Assembly (NCBI RefSeq): GCF_002204795.1 | Contig: NZ_NIXO01000021.1 | Span: forward strand, 1 to 64,000 | Source: Pseudomonas sp. K2I15 | GTDB taxonomy: Bacteria; Pseudomonadota; Gammaproteobacteria; Pseudomonadales; Pseudomonadaceae | Direction of reading: 5' to 3' | DNA length: 64,000 nt | Shown here: positions 26,895 to 38,642 of the stretch, piece after piece | Numbering within the stretch: position 1 is the stretch's first letter | Layout: each line of letters begins with the position of its first letter | Position numbers and translations under genes: made by a program | Notes under the pieces: generated by a model | Told to the model about the DNA's origin: nothing | Seen by the model: the letters and a program-made list of their open reading frames with translations, nothing else | Databases searched by the model: none

Positions 26895-27428
26895 ATGTCA
26901 CGCGTCGCTAAGAACCCCGTTAAGCTGCCAGCCGGTGTCGAAGTAAAATTCGCAGGCCAACAGCTTTCGGTGAAGGGTGCCAAGGGCACTCTCGAACTGA
27001 ACATCCATTCGTCCGTTGAGATCGTTGAAGAAGCTGGTGAGCTGCGTTTCGCTGCTCGCAATGGCGATCAACAAACTCGCGCAATGGCCGGTACCACTCG
27101 TGCGTTGGTAAACAACATGGTCCAAGGCGTAAGCCAAGGCTTCGAGCGTAAGCTCCAGCTGGTCGGTGTTGGTTACAAAGCGCAAGCAAAAGGCACGGTT
27201 CTGAACCTGGCCCTTGGCTTCTCGCACCCAGTGGATTACGAACTGCCGGAAGGCATCACCGCTGAGACCCCTAGCCAAACCGATATCCTGATCAAGGGTA
27301 TTGATAAGCAGCTGGTAGGTCAGGTGGCCGCTGAGATCCGCGACTTCCGTCCACCAGAGCCGTACAAAGGCAAAGGTGTGCGCTACGCGGACGAAGTCGT
27401 CCGTCGTAAAGAAGCCAAGAAGAAGTAG
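26895..27428 (+). CDS. rplF: Ribosomal protein L6
   Basis: 177 aa with two similar domains. The C-terminal [22 protein letters not shown] is the family signature. Confidence 0.96.
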   Translation: MSRVAKNPVKLPAGVEVKFAGQQLSVKGAKGTLELNIHSSVEIVEEAGELRFAARNGDQQTRAMAGTTRALVNNMVQGVSQGFERKLQLVGVGYKAQAKGTVLNLALGFSHPVDYELPEGITAETPSQTDILIKGIDKQLVGQVAAEIRDFRPPEPYKGKGVRYADEVVRRKEAKKK

Positions 27429-27438
27429 GGCATAGCAA

Positions 27439-27789
27439 ATGACCGACAAAAAAGTTACTCGACTGCGTCGCGCTCGCAAAGCACGCCTGAAAATGCACGA
27501 ACTCGAAGTCGTGCGTCTCTGCGTGTTCCGCTCGTCGCAGCACATCTACGCCCAGGTCATCTCGGCCGACGGCAACAAAGTCCTGGCAAGCGCCTCGACT
27601 TTGGATAAAGAACTGCGTGATGGTGCCACTGGCAACATCGACGCGGCCACTAAGGTTGGCCAGCTGGTCGCTACGCGTGCTAAGGCCGCTGGCGTCTCGC
27701 AAGTGGCTTTCGACCGCTCTGGCTTCAAGTACCACGGCCGCGTGAAAGCGCTGGCTGATGCTGCTCGTGAAGCTGGGCTGGAGTTCTAA
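27439..27789 (+). CDS. rplR: Ribosomal protein L18
   Basis: 116 aa 5S-rRNA-binding protein. [20 protein letters not shown] and [21 protein letters not shown] are conserved. It lies 10 bases after rplF. Confidence 0.95.
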   Translation: MTDKKVTRLRRARKARLKMHELEVVRLCVFRSSQHIYAQVISADGNKVLASASTLDKELRDGATGNIDAATKVGQLVATRAKAAGVSQVAFDRSGFKYHGRVKALADAAREAGLEF

Positions 27790-27792
27790 GTT

Positions 27793-28293
27793 ATGTCAAA
27801 TAACGACCAAAAGCGCGACGAAGGCTACATTGAGAAGCTGGTTCAAGTTAACCGCGTAGCCAAAACCGTTAAAGGCGGCCGTATCTTCACTTTCACCGCG
27901 TTGACCGTGGTGGGTGATGGTAAAGGGCGCGTTGGCTTCGGCCGTGGCAAGTCACGTGAAGTGCCTGCTGCGATCCAGAAGGCAATGGAAGCTGCTCGTC
28001 GCAACATGATCCAAGTTGATCTGAACGGCACCACTCTGCAGTACGCAATGAAGTCCGCTCACGGCGCTTCGAAGGTGTACATGCAGCCTGCTTCTGAAGG
28101 TACCGGTATCATCGCTGGCGGCGCTATGCGTGCTGTCCTCGAAGTTGCTGGCGTTCAGAACGTTCTGGCCAAGTGCTATGGCTCGACTAACCCGGTAAAC
28201 GTGGTTCACGCCACTTTCAAGGGTTTGAAAGCAATGCAGTCTCCTGAATCCATTGCCGCCAAGCGTGGCAAAAGCGTCAAGGAGATCTTCTGA
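27793..28293 (+). CDS. rpsE: Ribosomal protein S5
   Basis: 166 aa accuracy-related small-subunit protein. The S5 domain shows [20 protein letters not shown] and [20 protein letters not shown]. It starts three bases after rplR. Confidence 0.96.
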   Translation: MSNNDQKRDEGYIEKLVQVNRVAKTVKGGRIFTFTALTVVGDGKGRVGFGRGKSREVPAAIQKAMEAARRNMIQVDLNGTTLQYAMKSAHGASKVYMQPASEGTGIIAGGAMRAVLEVAGVQNVLAKCYGSTNPVNVVHATFKGLKAMQSPESIAAKRGKSVKEIF

Positions 28294-28295
28294 TC

Positions 28296-28472
28296 ATGGC
28301 TACCGTTAAAGTAACGCTGATCAAAAGCATGACCGGCCGCATCCCTAACCACAAATTGTGCGTTAAGGGTTTGGGTCTGCGTCGCATCGGTCACACTGTA
28401 GAAGTACTTGATACTCCCGAGAATCGCGGGATGATCAACAAGGCTTACTACATGCTGCGTGTCGAGGGTTAA
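28296..28472 (+). CDS. rpmD: Ribosomal protein L30
   Basis: A 58-residue gene read directly from the sequence: [20 protein letters not shown] at the start, then [13 protein letters not shown] and an end of YYMLRVEG. It fills the gap between rpsE and rplO with 2- and 3-base spacers, the standard spc order. Confidence 0.95.
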   Translation: MATVKVTLIKSMTGRIPNHKLCVKGLGLRRIGHTVEVLDTPENRGMINKAYYMLRVEG

Positions 28473-28475
28473 TCG

Positions 28476-28913
28476 ATGAAACTCAATGATCTGAGTCCAG
28501 CGCCGGGTTCCCGTCGCGAAAAGCATCGTCCGGGCCGTGGTATCGGTAGTGGTTTGGGCAAGACCGGTGGCCGTGGCCACAAAGGTCAGTCCTCCCGCTC
28601 CGGTGGCACCATCGCTCCAGGCTTTGAAGGCGGTCAACAGCCGCTGCATCGTCGCCTGCCGAAGTTCGGTTTCGTTTCTCTGAAAGCCATGGACCGCGCA
28701 GAAGTGCGTCTGTCCGAGCTGGCCAAAGTGGAAGGCGACATCGTTACCGTGCAGACCCTGAAAGATGCCAACGTGATCAACGTCAACGTACAGCGTGTGA
28801 AAATCATGCTGTCCGGTGAAGTGACTCGCGCTGTCACTATCGGCAAGGGAATCGGCGCCACCAAAGGTGCGCGTTCGGCTATCGAAGCAGCTGGCGGCAA
28901 GTTCGAGGAATAA
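28476..28913 (+). CDS. rplO: Ribosomal protein L15
   Basis: 145 aa; the N-terminal Gly/Arg-rich extension ([20 protein letters not shown]) penetrates 23S rRNA. secY begins on the base after its stop codon. Confidence 0.96.
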   Translation: MKLNDLSPAPGSRREKHRPGRGIGSGLGKTGGRGHKGQSSRSGGTIAPGFEGGQQPLHRRLPKFGFVSLKAMDRAEVRLSELAKVEGDIVTVQTLKDANVINVNVQRVKIMLSGEVTRAVTIGKGIGATKGARSAIEAAGGKFEE

Positions 28914-30242
28914 ATGGCTAAGCAAGGTGCTCTCTCAGCGCTCGGCAAAGGCGGTATGTCTGAACTTTGGGCTCGTCTGCGTTTTCTGTTCCTGGCGATT
29001 ATCGTCTACCGAATAGGCGCACACATCCCGGTTCCAGGTATCAACCCGGACCGACTCGCAGACCTGTTTCGACAGAATGAGGGGACCATTCTTAGCTTGT
29101 TCAACATGTTTTCTGGCGGCGCGCTGGAACGGATGAGCATCTTTGCACTGGGGATCATGCCGTACATCTCGGCATCGATCATCATGCAACTGATGACCGC
29201 CGTGAGCCCGCAGCTGGAGCAGTTGAAGAAGGAAGGTGAAGCTGGCCGTCGCAAGATAAGTCAGTACACCCGCTACGGCACTGTCATGCTCGCCCTGGTT
29301 CAAGCTATCGGCATGTCCGTTGGCCTGGCCGGGCAGGGTGTTGCGTTCACTGGTGACTTTGGCTTCCATTTCGTCGCGGTATCCACTTTTGTGGCTGGTG
29401 CGATGTTCATGATGTGGCTGGGTGAGCAGATTACTGAACGTGGTGTTGGTAACGGTATCTCGATGTTGATTTTCGCAGGTATCGTTGCCGGTCTTCCGAG
29501 AGCGATTGGGCAGTCTTTCGAGTCTGCACGTCAGGGTGATATCAATATCTTCGCCTTGGTTGCCATCGGTTTGTTGGCAGTAGCGATTATCGGTTTTGTG
29601 GTGTTCATTGAGCGTGGCCAGCGTCGTATTGCTGTTCACTACGCCAAGCGTCAGCAGGGCCGCAAGGTCTTTGCTGCGCAGACCAGCCACTTGCCGCTGA
29701 AAGTGAACATGGCCGGGGTTATTCCTGCCATTTTCGCGAGCAGCATTTTGCTGTTTCCGGCTTCGTTGGGTGCCTGGTTCGGTCAGTCTGAAGGTATGGG
29801 CTGGTTGCAGGACATCTCGCAGTCGATCGCTCCTGGTCAGCCGTTGAATATTCTGCTGTTTAGTGCAGGGATTATTTTCTTCTGCTTCTTCTATACGGCG
29901 TTGATGTTCAATCCGAAAGACGTAGCGGAAAACCTGAAGAAGTCCGGTGCCTTTATTCCGGGTATTCGTCCAGGTGAGCAGTCTGCGCGCTACATTGATG
30001 GCGTTCTGACTCGCTTGACCATGTTCGGTGCTCTATATATGACGGCCGTGTGCTTGCTGCCCCAGTTCCTGGTGGTTGCAGCAAACGTTCCGTTCTACCT
30101 TGGCGGGACCTCGTTGCTGATCGTCGTCGTGGTTGTGATGGACTTCATGTCCCAAGTACAATCGCACCTCGTTTCGCACCAGTACGAATCCCTGATGAAG
30201 AAAGCCAACCTGAAGGGTTACGGCAGCGGCATGTTGCGCTGA
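28914..30242 (+). CDS. secY: SecY: protein translocase channel
   Basis: 442-aa inner-membrane protein with ten hydrophobic segments. Signature blocks are [25 protein letters not shown] split over TM2, and [20 protein letters not shown]. It pairs with the SecE encoded at 3147-3515. It is translationally coupled to rplO. Confidence 0.97.
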   Translation: MAKQGALSALGKGGMSELWARLRFLFLAIIVYRIGAHIPVPGINPDRLADLFRQNEGTILSLFNMFSGGALERMSIFALGIMPYISASIIMQLMTAVSPQLEQLKKEGEAGRRKISQYTRYGTVMLALVQAIGMSVGLAGQGVAFTGDFGFHFVAVSTFVAGAMFMMWLGEQITERGVGNGISMLIFAGIVAGLPRAIGQSFESARQGDINIFALVAIGLLAVAIIGFVVFIERGQRRIAVHYAKRQQGRKVFAAQTSHLPLKVNMAGVIPAIFASSILLFPASLGAWFGQSEGMGWLQDISQSIAPGQPLNILLFSAGIIFFCFFYTALMFNPKDVAENLKKSGAFIPGIRPGEQSARYIDGVLTRLTMFGALYMTAVCLLPQFLVVAANVPFYLGGTSLLIVVVVVMDFMSQVQSHLVSHQYESLMKKANLKGYGSGMLR

Positions 30243-30269
30243 GTACCCATAAGGTTCGAGGAGTTGGTG

Positions 30270-30386
30270 ATGAAAGTTCGTGCATCGGTGAAAAAGCTGT
30301 GCCGTAACTGCAAAATTATTCGCCGCGAAGGTGTTGTTCGAGTAATTTGCAGCGCGGAACCGCGTCACAAACAGCGCCAAGGCTGA
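30270..30386 (+). CDS. rpmJ: Ribosomal protein L36 (zinc-binding form)
   Basis: A 38-residue gene read directly from the sequence: [20 protein letters not shown], then [14 protein letters not shown]. The Cys-x2-Cys, later Cys, and His are all present, so this is the zinc-binding (C+) type. GAGGAG precedes the ATG. It lies between secY and rpsM. Confidence 0.95.
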
Positions 30387-30403
30387 GTGTGATCCGCTTG
30401 AAG

Positions 30404-30433
30404 CCCGGCAGCTAGTGCGCTGCCGGGTTGATT
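30404..30433 (+). terminator. Hairpin at the spc/alpha boundary
   Basis: The perfect 9-bp stem CCCGGCAGC/GCTGCCGGG with a six-base loop is followed by TTGATTATTTGTT, a weak U tract. It lies 18 bases after rpmJ. Confidence 0.65.
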
Positions 30434-30456
30434 ATTTGTTATTACAGCGATATTAT
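30428..30456 (+). promoter_or_regulatory. alpha operon promoter
   Basis: -35 TTGATT (30428-30433) and -10 TATTAT (30451-30456) with 17-bp spacing begin at the base of the preceding hairpin, 60 bp before rpsM. Confidence 0.7.
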
Positions 30457-30515
30457 CTCGCGCCCTATTTCTTGGCTTCCGGGGCGTAGGTAGCTGTCAA
30501 TTGGAGTCCCACTGA

Positions 30516-30872
30516 ATGGCCCGTATTGCAGGCGTTAACATTCCAGATAACAAGCACACTGTTATCTCGCTGACCTACATCTATGGTGTTGGTCGCACTA
30601 CTGCGCAGAAAATTTGCGCAGATACTGGGGTAAACCCAGCCGCAAAGATCAAAGATCTGAGCGACGAGCAGATTGAGCTGTTGCGTGGCGAAGTGGCGAA
30701 GTTCACCACTGAAGGTGACCTGCGTCGCGAAATCAACATGAAAATCAAGCGTTTGATGGACCTCGGTTGCTACCGTGGTCTGCGTCATCGTCGTGGTCTT
30801 CCAGTACGCGGTCAGCGTACCAAGACTAACGCGCGTACCCGTAAAGGTCCGCGTAAGCCGATCCGCAAGTAA
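30516..30872 (+). CDS. rpsM: Ribosomal protein S13
   Basis: 118 aa. [20 protein letters not shown] and the basic C-terminus [18 protein letters not shown] are conserved. It is first gene of the alpha operon. Confidence 0.96.
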
Positions 30873-30902
30873 TCGCCCACGCGAATCGACAGGAAATTAA
30901 TC

Positions 30903-31292
30903 ATGGCAAAACCTGCTGCTCGTCCTCGTAAAAAAGTTAAAAAGACAGTGGTTGATGGCATCGCCCACATCCATGCATCTTTTAACAACACAATCGTGAC
31001 CATCACCGACCGTCAAGGTAACGCGCTTTCTTGGGCTACCTCCGGTGGTTCGGGTTTCCGCGGTTCCCGCAAGTCCACCCCGTTTGCTGCTCAAGTAGCT
31101 GCTGAACGTGCTGGTCAAGCTGCGCTGGAATATGGCCTGAAAAACCTTGACGTCAACGTCAAAGGTCCAGGTCCAGGTCGTGAGTCTGCTGTCCGTGCAT
31201 TGAACGGCTGTGGCTATAAGATCGCCAGCATCACCGACGTGACGCCAATCCCGCACAACGGGTGCCGTCCGCCGAAGAAGCGCCGCGTGTAA
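30903..31292 (+). CDS. rpsK: Ribosomal protein S11
   Basis: 129 aa. [20 protein letters not shown] and the C-terminal [18 protein letters not shown] are conserved. Confidence 0.96.
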   Translation: MAKPAARPRKKVKKTVVDGIAHIHASFNNTIVTITDRQGNALSWATSGGSGFRGSRKSTPFAAQVAAERAGQAALEYGLKNLDVNVKGPGPGRESAVRALNGCGYKIASITDVTPIPHNGCRPPKKRRV

Positions 31293-31310
31293 TCCAGGAG
31301 ATTGTAAAGA

Positions 31311-31931
31311 ATGGCTCGTTACATTGGTCCAAAATGCAAACTCGCTCGTCGTGAAGGCACCGATCTCTTTTTGAAGAGCGGCGTGCGCGCGATCGAATCG
31401 AAGTGCAACATTGAAGCAGCACCTGGTATCCACGGCCAACGCCGCGGTCGCCAGTCCGATTACGGCACCCAACTGCGTGAAAAGCAGAAGGTCCGTCGTA
31501 TCTACGGCGTTCTCGAGCGTCAGTTCAGCGGCTACTATAAAGAAGCTGCTGGCAAGAAAGGTGCAACCGGTGAAAACCTGCTGCAACTGCTCGAATGCCG
31601 TCTGGACAACGTTGTATACCGTATGGGCTTTGGTTCGACTCGTGCCGAATCCCGTCAGCTGGTATCGCACAAATCCGTCAGCGTAAACGGCCAAACCGTT
31701 AACGTCCCGTCGTACCAGGTTCGTGCTGGTGACGTGGTCGCGATTCGCGAGAAAGCAAAAAATCAACTTCGCATTGTCCAAGCTCTCGATCTGTGTGCCC
31801 AACGTGGCCGCGTAGAATGGGTAGAAGTAGACACTGAGAAGAAGTCGGGCGTTTTCAAGAACGTTCCTGCTCGCAGTGATCTGTCCGCCGACATCAACGA
31901 AAGCCTGATTGTCGAGCTCTACTCCAAGTAA
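31311..31931 (+). CDS. rpsD: Ribosomal protein S4
   Basis: 206 aa 16S-rRNA assembly initiator and, in E. coli, repressor of the alpha operon. [20 protein letters not shown] and the S4 domain ([20 protein letters not shown]) are intact. Confidence 0.96.
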   Translation: MARYIGPKCKLARREGTDLFLKSGVRAIESKCNIEAAPGIHGQRRGRQSDYGTQLREKQKVRRIYGVLERQFSGYYKEAAGKKGATGENLLQLLECRLDNVVYRMGFGSTRAESRQLVSHKSVSVNGQTVNVPSYQVRAGDVVAIREKAKNQLRIVQALDLCAQRGRVEWVEVDTEKKSGVFKNVPARSDLSADINESLIVELYSK

Positions 31932-31953
31932 GGGCTAGAAAATAGGTGCATCC

Positions 31954-32955
31954 ATGCAGATTTCGGTAAATGAGTTCCTGACACCACGTCACATTGATGT
32001 GCAGGTTGTCAGTCCAACCCGCGCCAAGATCACTCTCGAGCCTCTCGAGCGTGGTTTTGGCCACACCCTGGGCAACGCGCTGCGCCGCATCCTGTTGTCC
32101 TCAATGCCCGGCTGTGCAGTAGTCGAGGCCGAGATTGACGGTGTGCTCCACGAGTACAGCGCCATCGAAGGTGTACAGGAAGACGTAATTGAAATCCTGT
32201 TGAACCTTAAAGGTCTGGCTATCAAGCTGCACGGCCGTGACGAAGTTACGCTGACCTTGTCGAAGAAGGGTTCGGGGGTGGTTACCGCTGCCGATATTCA
32301 GCTGGATCATGATGTCGAGATCGTTAATCCCGATCACGTAATCGCTAACCTGGCGTCTAACGGCGCCCTGAACATGAAGCTCACCGTAGCTCGTGGTCGT
32401 GGTTATGAACCGGCCGACTCGCGTCAGAGCGATGAAGACGAAAGCCGCAGCATTGGTCGCTTGCAGCTTGACTCTTCGTTCAGCCCGGTTCGCCGTATCG
32501 CATACGTGGTGGAAAACGCCCGTGTCGAACAGCGTACTAACCTGGACAAGCTGGTTATTGATCTGGAAACCAACGGTACTCTGGATCCTGAAGAGGCTAT
32601 CCGCCGCGCTGCAACCATTCTGCAACAGCAGTTGGCTGCGTTCGTCGACCTCAAGGGTGACAGCGAACCAGTGGTAATCGAGCAGGAAGACGAGATCGAT
32701 CCGATCCTGCTTCGCCCGGTTGACGATCTGGAACTGACTGTACGTTCGGCTAACTGCCTTAAGGCGGAAAACATTTACTACATCGGCGATCTGATTCAGC
32801 GCACCGAAGTAGAACTGTTGAAGACTCCGAACCTGGGCAAGAAATCCTTGACTGAAATCAAGGACGTTCTGGCCTCCCGCGGTCTGTCCCTCGGCATGCG
32901 CCTCGACAACTGGCCGCCTGCAAGTCTTAAGAAGGACGACAAGGCGACTGCCTGA
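31954..32955 (+). CDS. rpoA: RNA polymerase alpha subunit
   Basis: 333 aa. The N-terminal domain has [20 protein letters not shown] for dimerisation. The C-terminal domain has [20 protein letters not shown] and [20 protein letters not shown], which contacts UP elements and activators. Confidence 0.97.
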   Translation: MQISVNEFLTPRHIDVQVVSPTRAKITLEPLERGFGHTLGNALRRILLSSMPGCAVVEAEIDGVLHEYSAIEGVQEDVIEILLNLKGLAIKLHGRDEVTLTLSKKGSGVVTAADIQLDHDVEIVNPDHVIANLASNGALNMKLTVARGRGYEPADSRQSDEDESRSIGRLQLDSSFSPVRRIAYVVENARVEQRTNLDKLVIDLETNGTLDPEEAIRRAATILQQQLAAFVDLKGDSEPVVIEQEDEIDPILLRPVDDLELTVRSANCLKAENIYYIGDLIQRTEVELLKTPNLGKKSLTEIKDVLASRGLSLGMRLDNWPPASLKKDDKATA

Positions 32956-32996
32956 TCGTCGTAATCACCGAACGTGAGTTTGGTAAGGAATGAACC

Positions 32997-33383
32997 ATGC
33001 GTCATCGTAAAAGTGGTCGTCACCTGAGCCGTACCAGCTCGCACCGTAAGGCTATGTTCCAGAACATGGCGGTGTCGCTGTTCGAGCACGAGCTGATCAA
33101 AACTACACTGCCGAAAGCTAAAGAACTGCGTCGCGTTGCTGAGCCGCTGATTACTTTGGCCAAGACAGACAGCCTGGCTAACCGCCGTCTGGCTTTCGAC
33201 CGTACTCGTTCGAAAGCTATCGTTGGTAAGCTCTTCAACGACCTGGGCAAGCGTTACGCTACCCGTGAGGGTGGCTACCTGCGCATCCTCAAGTGCGGTT
33301 TCCGCGCTGGTGACAACGCGCCTATGGCGTACGTTGAGCTGATCGATCGTCCAGTTGGCGGTGAAGCTGTATCCGCTGAGTAA
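32997..33383 (+). CDS. rplQ: Ribosomal protein L17
   Basis: 128 aa; [20 protein letters not shown] is the family start. It is the last gene of the alpha operon, followed by a strong terminator. Confidence 0.96.
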   Translation: MRHRKSGRHLSRTSSHRKAMFQNMAVSLFEHELIKTTLPKAKELRRVAEPLITLAKTDSLANRRLAFDRTRSKAIVGKLFNDLGKRYATREGGYLRILKCGFRAGDNAPMAYVELIDRPVGGEAVSAE

Positions 33384-33403
33384 GACGTCAGTCTGTAACG
33401 AAG

Positions 33404-33430
33404 AACCGGGCCTAGTGCCCGGTTTTTTGT
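33404..33430 (+). terminator. alpha operon terminator
   Basis: The perfect 8-bp stem AACCGGGC/GCCCGGTT with a CTAGT loop is followed by TTTTTTG. Confidence 0.9.
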
Positions 33431-33502
33431 GCCTGTAAGAAAAGCGCCATCCGTACAATCCTCCGGCTCGTAGACGCCCGCACTATAGCTGCGGGATTGT
33501 TG

Positions 33503-33547
33503 GTAGAAATTTTCTATTGATGCCTACAATTTTATGAATTTGTAGGC
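33503..33547 (+). promoter_or_regulatory. Candidate operator region upstream of katA
   Basis: An 8-bp inverted repeat GCCTACAA/TTGTAGGC (33522-33529 and 33540-33547) is adjoined by GTAG-N7-CTAT (33503-33517), which resembles one half of an OxyR binding site. OxyR controls katA-type catalases in several bacteria. Assignment to a regulator is tentative. Confidence 0.4.
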
Positions 33548-33621
33548 GTCATGTTGATGGTCAATACTCCCTCCAAGCCGATTAGCCGGCAGTTCCAAGA
33601 CTGACCTGAGGAAGATTGAGC

Positions 33622-35070
33622 ATGAGCCAGAATAAAACCCTTACTACCGCCAGCGGCGCACCCGTTGCCGATAACCAGAATTCCCGTTCGGCCGGCCCAC
33701 GTGGCCCGTTGCTGCTCGACGATTTTCACCTGATCGAAAAGCTCGCCCACTTCAACCGTGAAAATATCCCTGAACGTCGTGTGCACGCCAAGGGTTCGGG
33801 CGCTTACGGTACCTTCACCGTCACCCAAGACATTACTCAGTACTCCAGTGCCAAGCTGTTCGAGTCCGTGGGTAAACAAACGCCGACCTTCCTGCGCTTC
33901 TCTACCGTGGGTGGCGAACGCGGTTCGGCTGATACCGAGCGCGACCCACGCGGTTTCGCCTTGAAGTTCTACACCGAAGAAGGCAACTGGGACATCGTTG
34001 GCAACAACACCCCGGTGTTCTTCATCCGTGACCCGCTGAAATTCCCGGACTTTATCCACACCCAAAAGCGCCTGCCGCAAAGCAACCTGAAAAGTGCGCA
34101 GATGATGTGGGACTTCTGGTCGCACTCCCCTGAGGCGCTGCACCAGGTCACCATCTTGTTTTCGGACCGTGGTATCCCGGACGGCTACCGTCACATGCAC
34201 GGCTTCGGCAGCCACACCTACAGCCTGATCAACGCCCGCGGCGAGCGTCACTGGGTGAAGTGGCACTACAAAACCAAGCAAGGCATCAAGAACCTGGCGC
34301 CGGCTGACGCTGCACGCCTGGCGGGTACCGACCCCGATTACGCCCAACGCGACCTGTTCGGCGCTATCGAGCGCGGTGACTTCCCGAAATGGCGCGTGTG
34401 CATCCAGATCATGACCGAGGCCCAGGCCAACGCTCACTACGAGAACCCGTTCGACGTGACCAAGACTTGGTCGCAGAAAGAGTTCCCGCTGATCGAAGTC
34501 GGCGAGCTGGAGTTGAACCGCAACCCGCTGAACTACTTCGCTGAAGTTGAGCAGGCGGCTTTCGGTCCAAGCAACATGGTCCCGGGTGTTGGCTTGTCAC
34601 CAGACCGCATGCTGCAAGGTCGTGTGTTCGCTTACGCTGATGCCCACCGCTACCGCGTAGGCACCAACCACCAGCACCTGCCGGTGAATGCGCCACTCAG
34701 CCCAGTCAACAGCTACCAGCGTGACGGTTCGATGGCATTCGGCAGCAATGGCGGTGCGGCTCCCAACTATGAACCAAACAGCTACGCCGGTGCACCGAAG
34801 CAGGCTCCGCAGTTTGCCGAGCCTGCCTTGGCCCTGAGCGGCGCGGCGGATCGTTACGATCACCGCGAAGACACCGACTACTACAGCCACGCCGGTGCGC
34901 TGTTCCGCCTGATGAACGATGAGCAGAAAGCCCTGCTGATCCACAACATCGCCGGCGCCATGGCGGGAGTTTCCAGCGACGTGGTTCAGCGCCAGTTGCA
35001 ATACTTCTTCAAGGCAGATCCTGCGTATGGAGAAGGGATCGCATCTGCACTGGGTGTATCGCTTAACTAA
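33622..35070 (+). CDS. katA: KatA: monofunctional haem catalase
   Basis: Decomposes hydrogen peroxide. 482 aa, the small-subunit catalase type, matching P. aeruginosa KatA in length and position. The distal His is in [15 protein letters not shown] near residue 55, the catalytic Asn is in [14 protein letters not shown], and the proximal haem-ligand Tyr is in [14 protein letters not shown]. The ATG at 33622 follows GAGGAAGATTGAGC; a TTG six bases earlier is rejected. It sits upstream of a ferritin gene, the katA-bfrA arrangement of Pseudomonas. Confidence 0.96.
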   Translation: MSQNKTLTTASGAPVADNQNSRSAGPRGPLLLDDFHLIEKLAHFNRENIPERRVHAKGSGAYGTFTVTQDITQYSSAKLFESVGKQTPTFLRFSTVGGERGSADTERDPRGFALKFYTEEGNWDIVGNNTPVFFIRDPLKFPDFIHTQKRLPQSNLKSAQMMWDFWSHSPEALHQVTILFSDRGIPDGYRHMHGFGSHTYSLINARGERHWVKWHYKTKQGIKNLAPADAARLAGTDPDYAQRDLFGAIERGDFPKWRVCIQIMTEAQANAHYENPFDVTKTWSQKEFPLIEVGELELNRNPLNYFAEVEQAAFGPSNMVPGVGLSPDRMLQGRVFAYADAHRYRVGTNHQHLPVNAPLSPVNSYQRDGSMAFGSNGGAAPNYEPNSYAGAPKQAPQFAEPALALSGAADRYDHREDTDYYSHAGALFRLMNDEQKALLIHNIAGAMAGVSSDVVQRQLQYFFKADPAYGEGIASALGVSLN

Positions 35071-35087
35071 CTCTAAACGATAAGCAG

Positions 35088-35112
35088 AACCGCCCTCATT
35101 TGGGCGGTTTTT
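35088..35112 (+). terminator. Terminator after katA
   Basis: The perfect stem AACCGCCC/GGGCGGTT with a six-base loop is followed by TTTG. Confidence 0.88.
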
Positions 35113-35225
35113 GCGTTATTTCAGCTACTTTTCACCGGAAATCTTCACTTTTCTGCCGTTGATCCCGTGACCTCCGGGTCATCATGGTTCAAACTACAGA
35201 CTTTCAAGCAGGGAGATGTAGGGCG

Positions 35226-35690
35226 ATGCAAGGTCACCCCGACGTAATCGATTACCTCAACACGTTGCTGACGGGCGAACTGGCAGCTCGTGACCAATAT
35301 TTCATTCACTCGCGGATGTACGAAGACTGGGGCTTTACCGAGCTCTACGAGCGTATCAACCATGAAATGGAAGAAGAGGCACAGCACGCCGACGCGCTGA
35401 TGCGCCGTATCCTGATGCTCGAAGGCACGCCACGTATGCGTCCCGACGACCTGGACACCGGCACCACGGTGCCTGACATGCTCGCCAGCGACTTGCGCCT
35501 GGAATACAAGGTGCGTGCTGCGCTCTGCAAGGGCATTGAGCTCTGCGAGAAGCACAACGACTACGTCACGCGGGAAATCCTGCGGGTGCAGTTGAATGAC
35601 ACCGAAGAAGATCACACCTACTGGCTGGAGAAGCAGTTGGGCCTGATCAAGTTGATTGGCCTGGAGAACTACCTGCAATCGCAGCTCTGA
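35226..35690 (+). CDS. bfrA: Bacterioferritin-family iron storage protein, probably haem-free
   Basis: 154-aa four-helix ferritin that stores iron. Ferroxidase ligands are visible: Glu18 (TGELAARDQ), Glu51 and His54 (MEEEAQHAD), and the later [10 protein letters not shown] with a Glu/His pair. The haem-ligand Met at position 52 is replaced by Ala, so the protein should not bind haem like true bacterioferritin. The P. aeruginosa homologue at this locus (PA4235, also called FtnA) also lacks it. The ATG at 35226 is preceded by GGGAG and GTAGGGCG; an upstream in-frame start is rejected. Confidence 0.93.
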   Translation: MQGHPDVIDYLNTLLTGELAARDQYFIHSRMYEDWGFTELYERINHEMEEEAQHADALMRRILMLEGTPRMRPDDLDTGTTVPDMLASDLRLEYKVRAALCKGIELCEKHNDYVTREILRVQLNDTEEDHTYWLEKQLGLIKLIGLENYLQSQL

Positions 35691-35701
35691 TTCCGCAGGC
35701 T

Positions 35702-35743
35702 AAAAAAAGCCCCTGTCACTTACACGGTGACAGGGGCTTTTTC
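35702..35743. terminator. Bidirectional terminator between bfrA and uvrA
   Basis: The long stem AGCCCCTGTCAC/GTGACAGGGGCT is flanked by A7 on the left and T5 on the right, so it can end both converging transcripts. Confidence 0.9.
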
Positions 35744-35757
35744 GTGGGGCTGAACAA

Positions 35758-38592
35758 TCAGTCCTTGTCGCGGGCCAGCAGGGGCTTGAGGTAGAAGCCC
35801 GTGTGAGACTGCTTCATCTCCGACACTTGCTCCGGCGTGCCGACCGCAATGATCTGCCCACCTTTGGAGCCGCCTTCCGGCCCCAGGTCCACCAGCCAGT
35901 CGGCGGTCTTGATCACATCCAGGTTGTGCTCGATCACCACTACAGTGTTGCCGTGGTCACGCAAGCGATGCAGCACGTCCAGCAGTTGTTGGATATCCGC
36001 GAAGTGCAGGCCAGTGGTCGGCTCATCGAGGATATACAGGGTCTTGCCGGTATCGCGCTTGGACAGCTCACGAGACAGTTTGACCCGCTGTGCCTCACCA
36101 CCAGACAGGGTGGTCGCTGACTGCCCCAGCTTGATGTACGACAGGCCGACATCCATTAGCGTCTGCAGCTTGCGCGCCAGAGCCGGTACCGCATCAAAGA
36201 ACACCCGGGCTTCCTCGATCGTCATCTCGAGGGTTTCGTGGATGTTCTTGCCCTTGTACTTGATCTCCAGGGTTTCGCGGTTGTAGCGCTTGCTCTTGCA
36301 CACGTCGCACGGCACGTAGATGTCCGGCAGAAAGTGCATCTCAACCTTGATCAGGCCATCGCCCTGGCAAGCCTCACAGCGCCCGCCCTTGACGTTGAAC
36401 GAGAACCGGCCAGGCCCGTAGCCACGGGAGCGCGATTCCGGCACACCGGCGAATAGCTCGCGGATCGGCGTGAACAGCCCGGTGTAGGTCGCCGGATTGG
36501 AGCGCGGCGTGCGGCCAATCGGGCTTTGGTCGATATCGACCACCTTGTCCAGATGCTCCAGGCCTTTGATGCTGTCGTGAGCGGCAGCTTCCAGAGTGGT
36601 CGCGCCGTTCAGCGCGGTGGCACTCAACGGGAACAGCGTGTTGTTGATCAGTGTTGACTTGCCCGAACCGGATACACCGGTAACGCAGGTCAGCAGGCCC
36701 AGCGGGATCTCCAGGTCGACATTGCGCAAGTTGTTGCCACGCGCGCCCTTGAGGTGCAGTGCCATCTTCTTGTTGCGCGGCGTACGTTTGGCCGGCACGG
36801 CGATCTTCACGCGGCCAGACAGGTACTTGCCGGTCAGTGAGTCAGGATGCGCCATCACTTCTGCGGGCGTGCCCTCGGCGACAATATGCCCACCGTGTAC
36901 GCCGGCTCCCGGGCCGATGTCGACTACATAGTCGGCCAGGCGAATCGCGTCTTCATCGTGCTCAACCACGATCACCGTGTTGCCGATGTCTCGCAGGTGC
37001 TTCAGCGTACCCAGCAGACGGTCGTTGTCCCGTTGATGCAAGCCAATCGACGGCTCATCGAGGATGTACAACACACCCACCAGGCCGGCACCAATCTGGC
37101 TGGCCAGGCGAATCCGCTGTGCTTCACCACCGGAAAGCGTATCGGCACTGCGGTCCAGCGACAGGTAGTCCAGCCCCACGTTAACCAGGAACTGCAGCCG
37201 CTCACGAATCTCCTTGAGGATCTTGTCGGCAATCTCCCCACGGCGGCCGGTCAGCTTCAGCGTGCCAAAGTATTCGCAGGCATCGCCAATCGGCAGGTTG
37301 GTCACCGCCGGCAATGTCTTCTCGCCAACCCACACATGCCGTGCTTCGCGGCGCAGGCGGGTGCCACGGCAATCCGGGCACGGCTGGGTGCTGAGGAACT
37401 TGGCCAGTTCCTCGCGCACGCTGGCCGACTCGGTCTCGCGGTAGCGACGCTCCAGGTTCGGCACGATGCCTTCGAACGGGTGCGAGCGCTTGACGATATC
37501 GCCACGGTCGTTCAAATACTTGAAGTCGACGTTCTGCGAGCCGCTGCCATGCAGGATGAATTTCTGCTGTTCGGCTGTCAGCTCGTTGAACGGCACTTCC
37601 AGGCTGAACTTGTAGTGCGACGCGAGTGACCCCAGCATCTGGAAGTAATAGACGTTACGCCTGTCCCAGCCGCGTATCGCACCCTCCGCCAGCGTGAGGT
37701 CACCATTGACCAGGCGCTTGATGTCGAAGAATTGCTTAACCCCCAGGCCATCACAGGTCGGGCAGGCGCCGGCCGGGTTGTTGAAGGAAAACAGCTTCGG
37801 TTCCAGCTCGCTGATGGCATGGCCGCAGATCGGGCAGGCGAAGCGCGCGGAGAAGATGATTTCTTCGCCGGGCTCGTCGTCCATCGGCGCCACCAGGGCG
37901 ATACCGTCCGCCAGCTTCAGCGCGGTCTCGAAAGACTCCGCGAGGCGCTGCTGCAAATCGGCACGCACCTTGAAACGGTCGACCACCACATCAATCGAGT
38001 GCTTCTTCTGTTTATCCAGCTTCGGCGCTTCGTCCAGCTCATAGAGCTTGCCGTTGATCCGAGCCCGCACGAAACCTTGCGCACGCAGCTCTTCAAAGAC
38101 GGAAAGGTGTTCACCCTTGCGCTCGCGAATCACTGGCGCCAGCAGCATCAGCTTGGCGCCTTCCGGCTGGGCCAGCACCAGGTCGACCATCTGGCTGACG
38201 GTCTGGGCTTCCAGGGGAATGTCGTGGTCCGGGCAACGCGGAATACCCACGCGCGCGTACAGCAGGCGCAGGTAGTCGTAGATTTCGGTGATGGTGCCCA
38301 CGGTGGAGCGCGGGTTATGGGACGTCGATTTCTGTTCGATGGAAATCGCTGGCGACAGGCCTTCAATGGTGTCGACGTCGGGCTTTTCCATCATCGACAG
38401 GAACTGGCGGGCATAGGCCGACAGGGATTCCACGTAGCGGCGCTGGCCTTCGGCGTACAGCGTGTCAAACGCCAGGGACGACTTGCCGGACCCGGACAAG
38501 CCGGTGATGACGATCAGTTTGTCCCGTGGCAGGGTCAGGTCGATGTTCTTCAGGTTGTGGGTTCGAGCCCCACGAATCAGGATCTTGTCCAA
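35758..38592 (-). CDS. uvrA: UvrA: excinuclease ABC subunit A
   Basis: DNA-damage recognition ATPase of nucleotide excision repair; 944 aa. The start is taken as the TTG at 38592, giving [19 protein letters not shown], preceded by GCGAGG; longer readings upstream lack family similarity. The first Walker A is [16 protein letters not shown] (about 31-46), the second is [14 protein letters not shown], and the two ABC signatures are [12 protein letters not shown] and [12 protein letters not shown]. Zinc modules are [13 protein letters not shown] with CPTCDGLG, and CEACQGDG with [11 protein letters not shown] LexA-like box lies upstream. Confidence 0.97.
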   Translation of the reverse strand: MDKILIRGARTHNLKNIDLTLPRDKLIVITGLSGSGKSSLAFDTLYAEGQRRYVESLSAYARQFLSMMEKPDVDTIEGLSPAISIEQKSTSHNPRSTVGTITEIYDYLRLLYARVGIPRCPDHDIPLEAQTVSQMVDLVLAQPEGAKLMLLAPVIRERKGEHLSVFEELRAQGFVRARINGKLYELDEAPKLDKQKKHSIDVVVDRFKVRADLQQRLAESFETALKLADGIALVAPMDDEPGEEIIFSARFACPICGHAISELEPKLFSFNNPAGACPTCDGLGVKQFFDIKRLVNGDLTLAEGAIRGWDRRNVYYFQMLGSLASHYKFSLEVPFNELTAEQQKFILHGSGSQNVDFKYLNDRGDIVKRSHPFEGIVPNLERRYRETESASVREELAKFLSTQPCPDCRGTRLRREARHVWVGEKTLPAVTNLPIGDACEYFGTLKLTGRRGEIADKILKEIRERLQFLVNVGLDYLSLDRSADTLSGGEAQRIRLASQIGAGLVGVLYILDEPSIGLHQRDNDRLLGTLKHLRDIGNTVIVVEHDEDAIRLADYVVDIGPGAGVHGGHIVAEGTPAEVMAHPDSLTGKYLSGRVKIAVPAKRTPRNKKMALHLKGARGNNLRNVDLEIPLGLLTCVTGVSGSGKSTLINNTLFPLSATALNGATTLEAAAHDSIKGLEHLDKVVDIDQSPIGRTPRSNPATYTGLFTPIRELFAGVPESRSRGYGPGRFSFNVKGGRCEACQGDGLIKVEMHFLPDIYVPCDVCKSKRYNRETLEIKYKGKNIHETLEMTIEEARVFFDAVPALARKLQTLMDVGLSYIKLGQSATTLSGGEAQRVKLSRELSKRDTGKTLYILDEPTTGLHFADIQQLLDVLHRLRDHGNTVVVIEHNLDVIKTADWLVDLGPEGGSKGGQIIAVGTPEQVSEMKQSHTGFYLKPLLARDKD

Positions 38593-38642
38593 GATGGCCT
38601 CGCACGGCGGGCGTAAATAATGCAGGAGTATACGGCTAAAGA

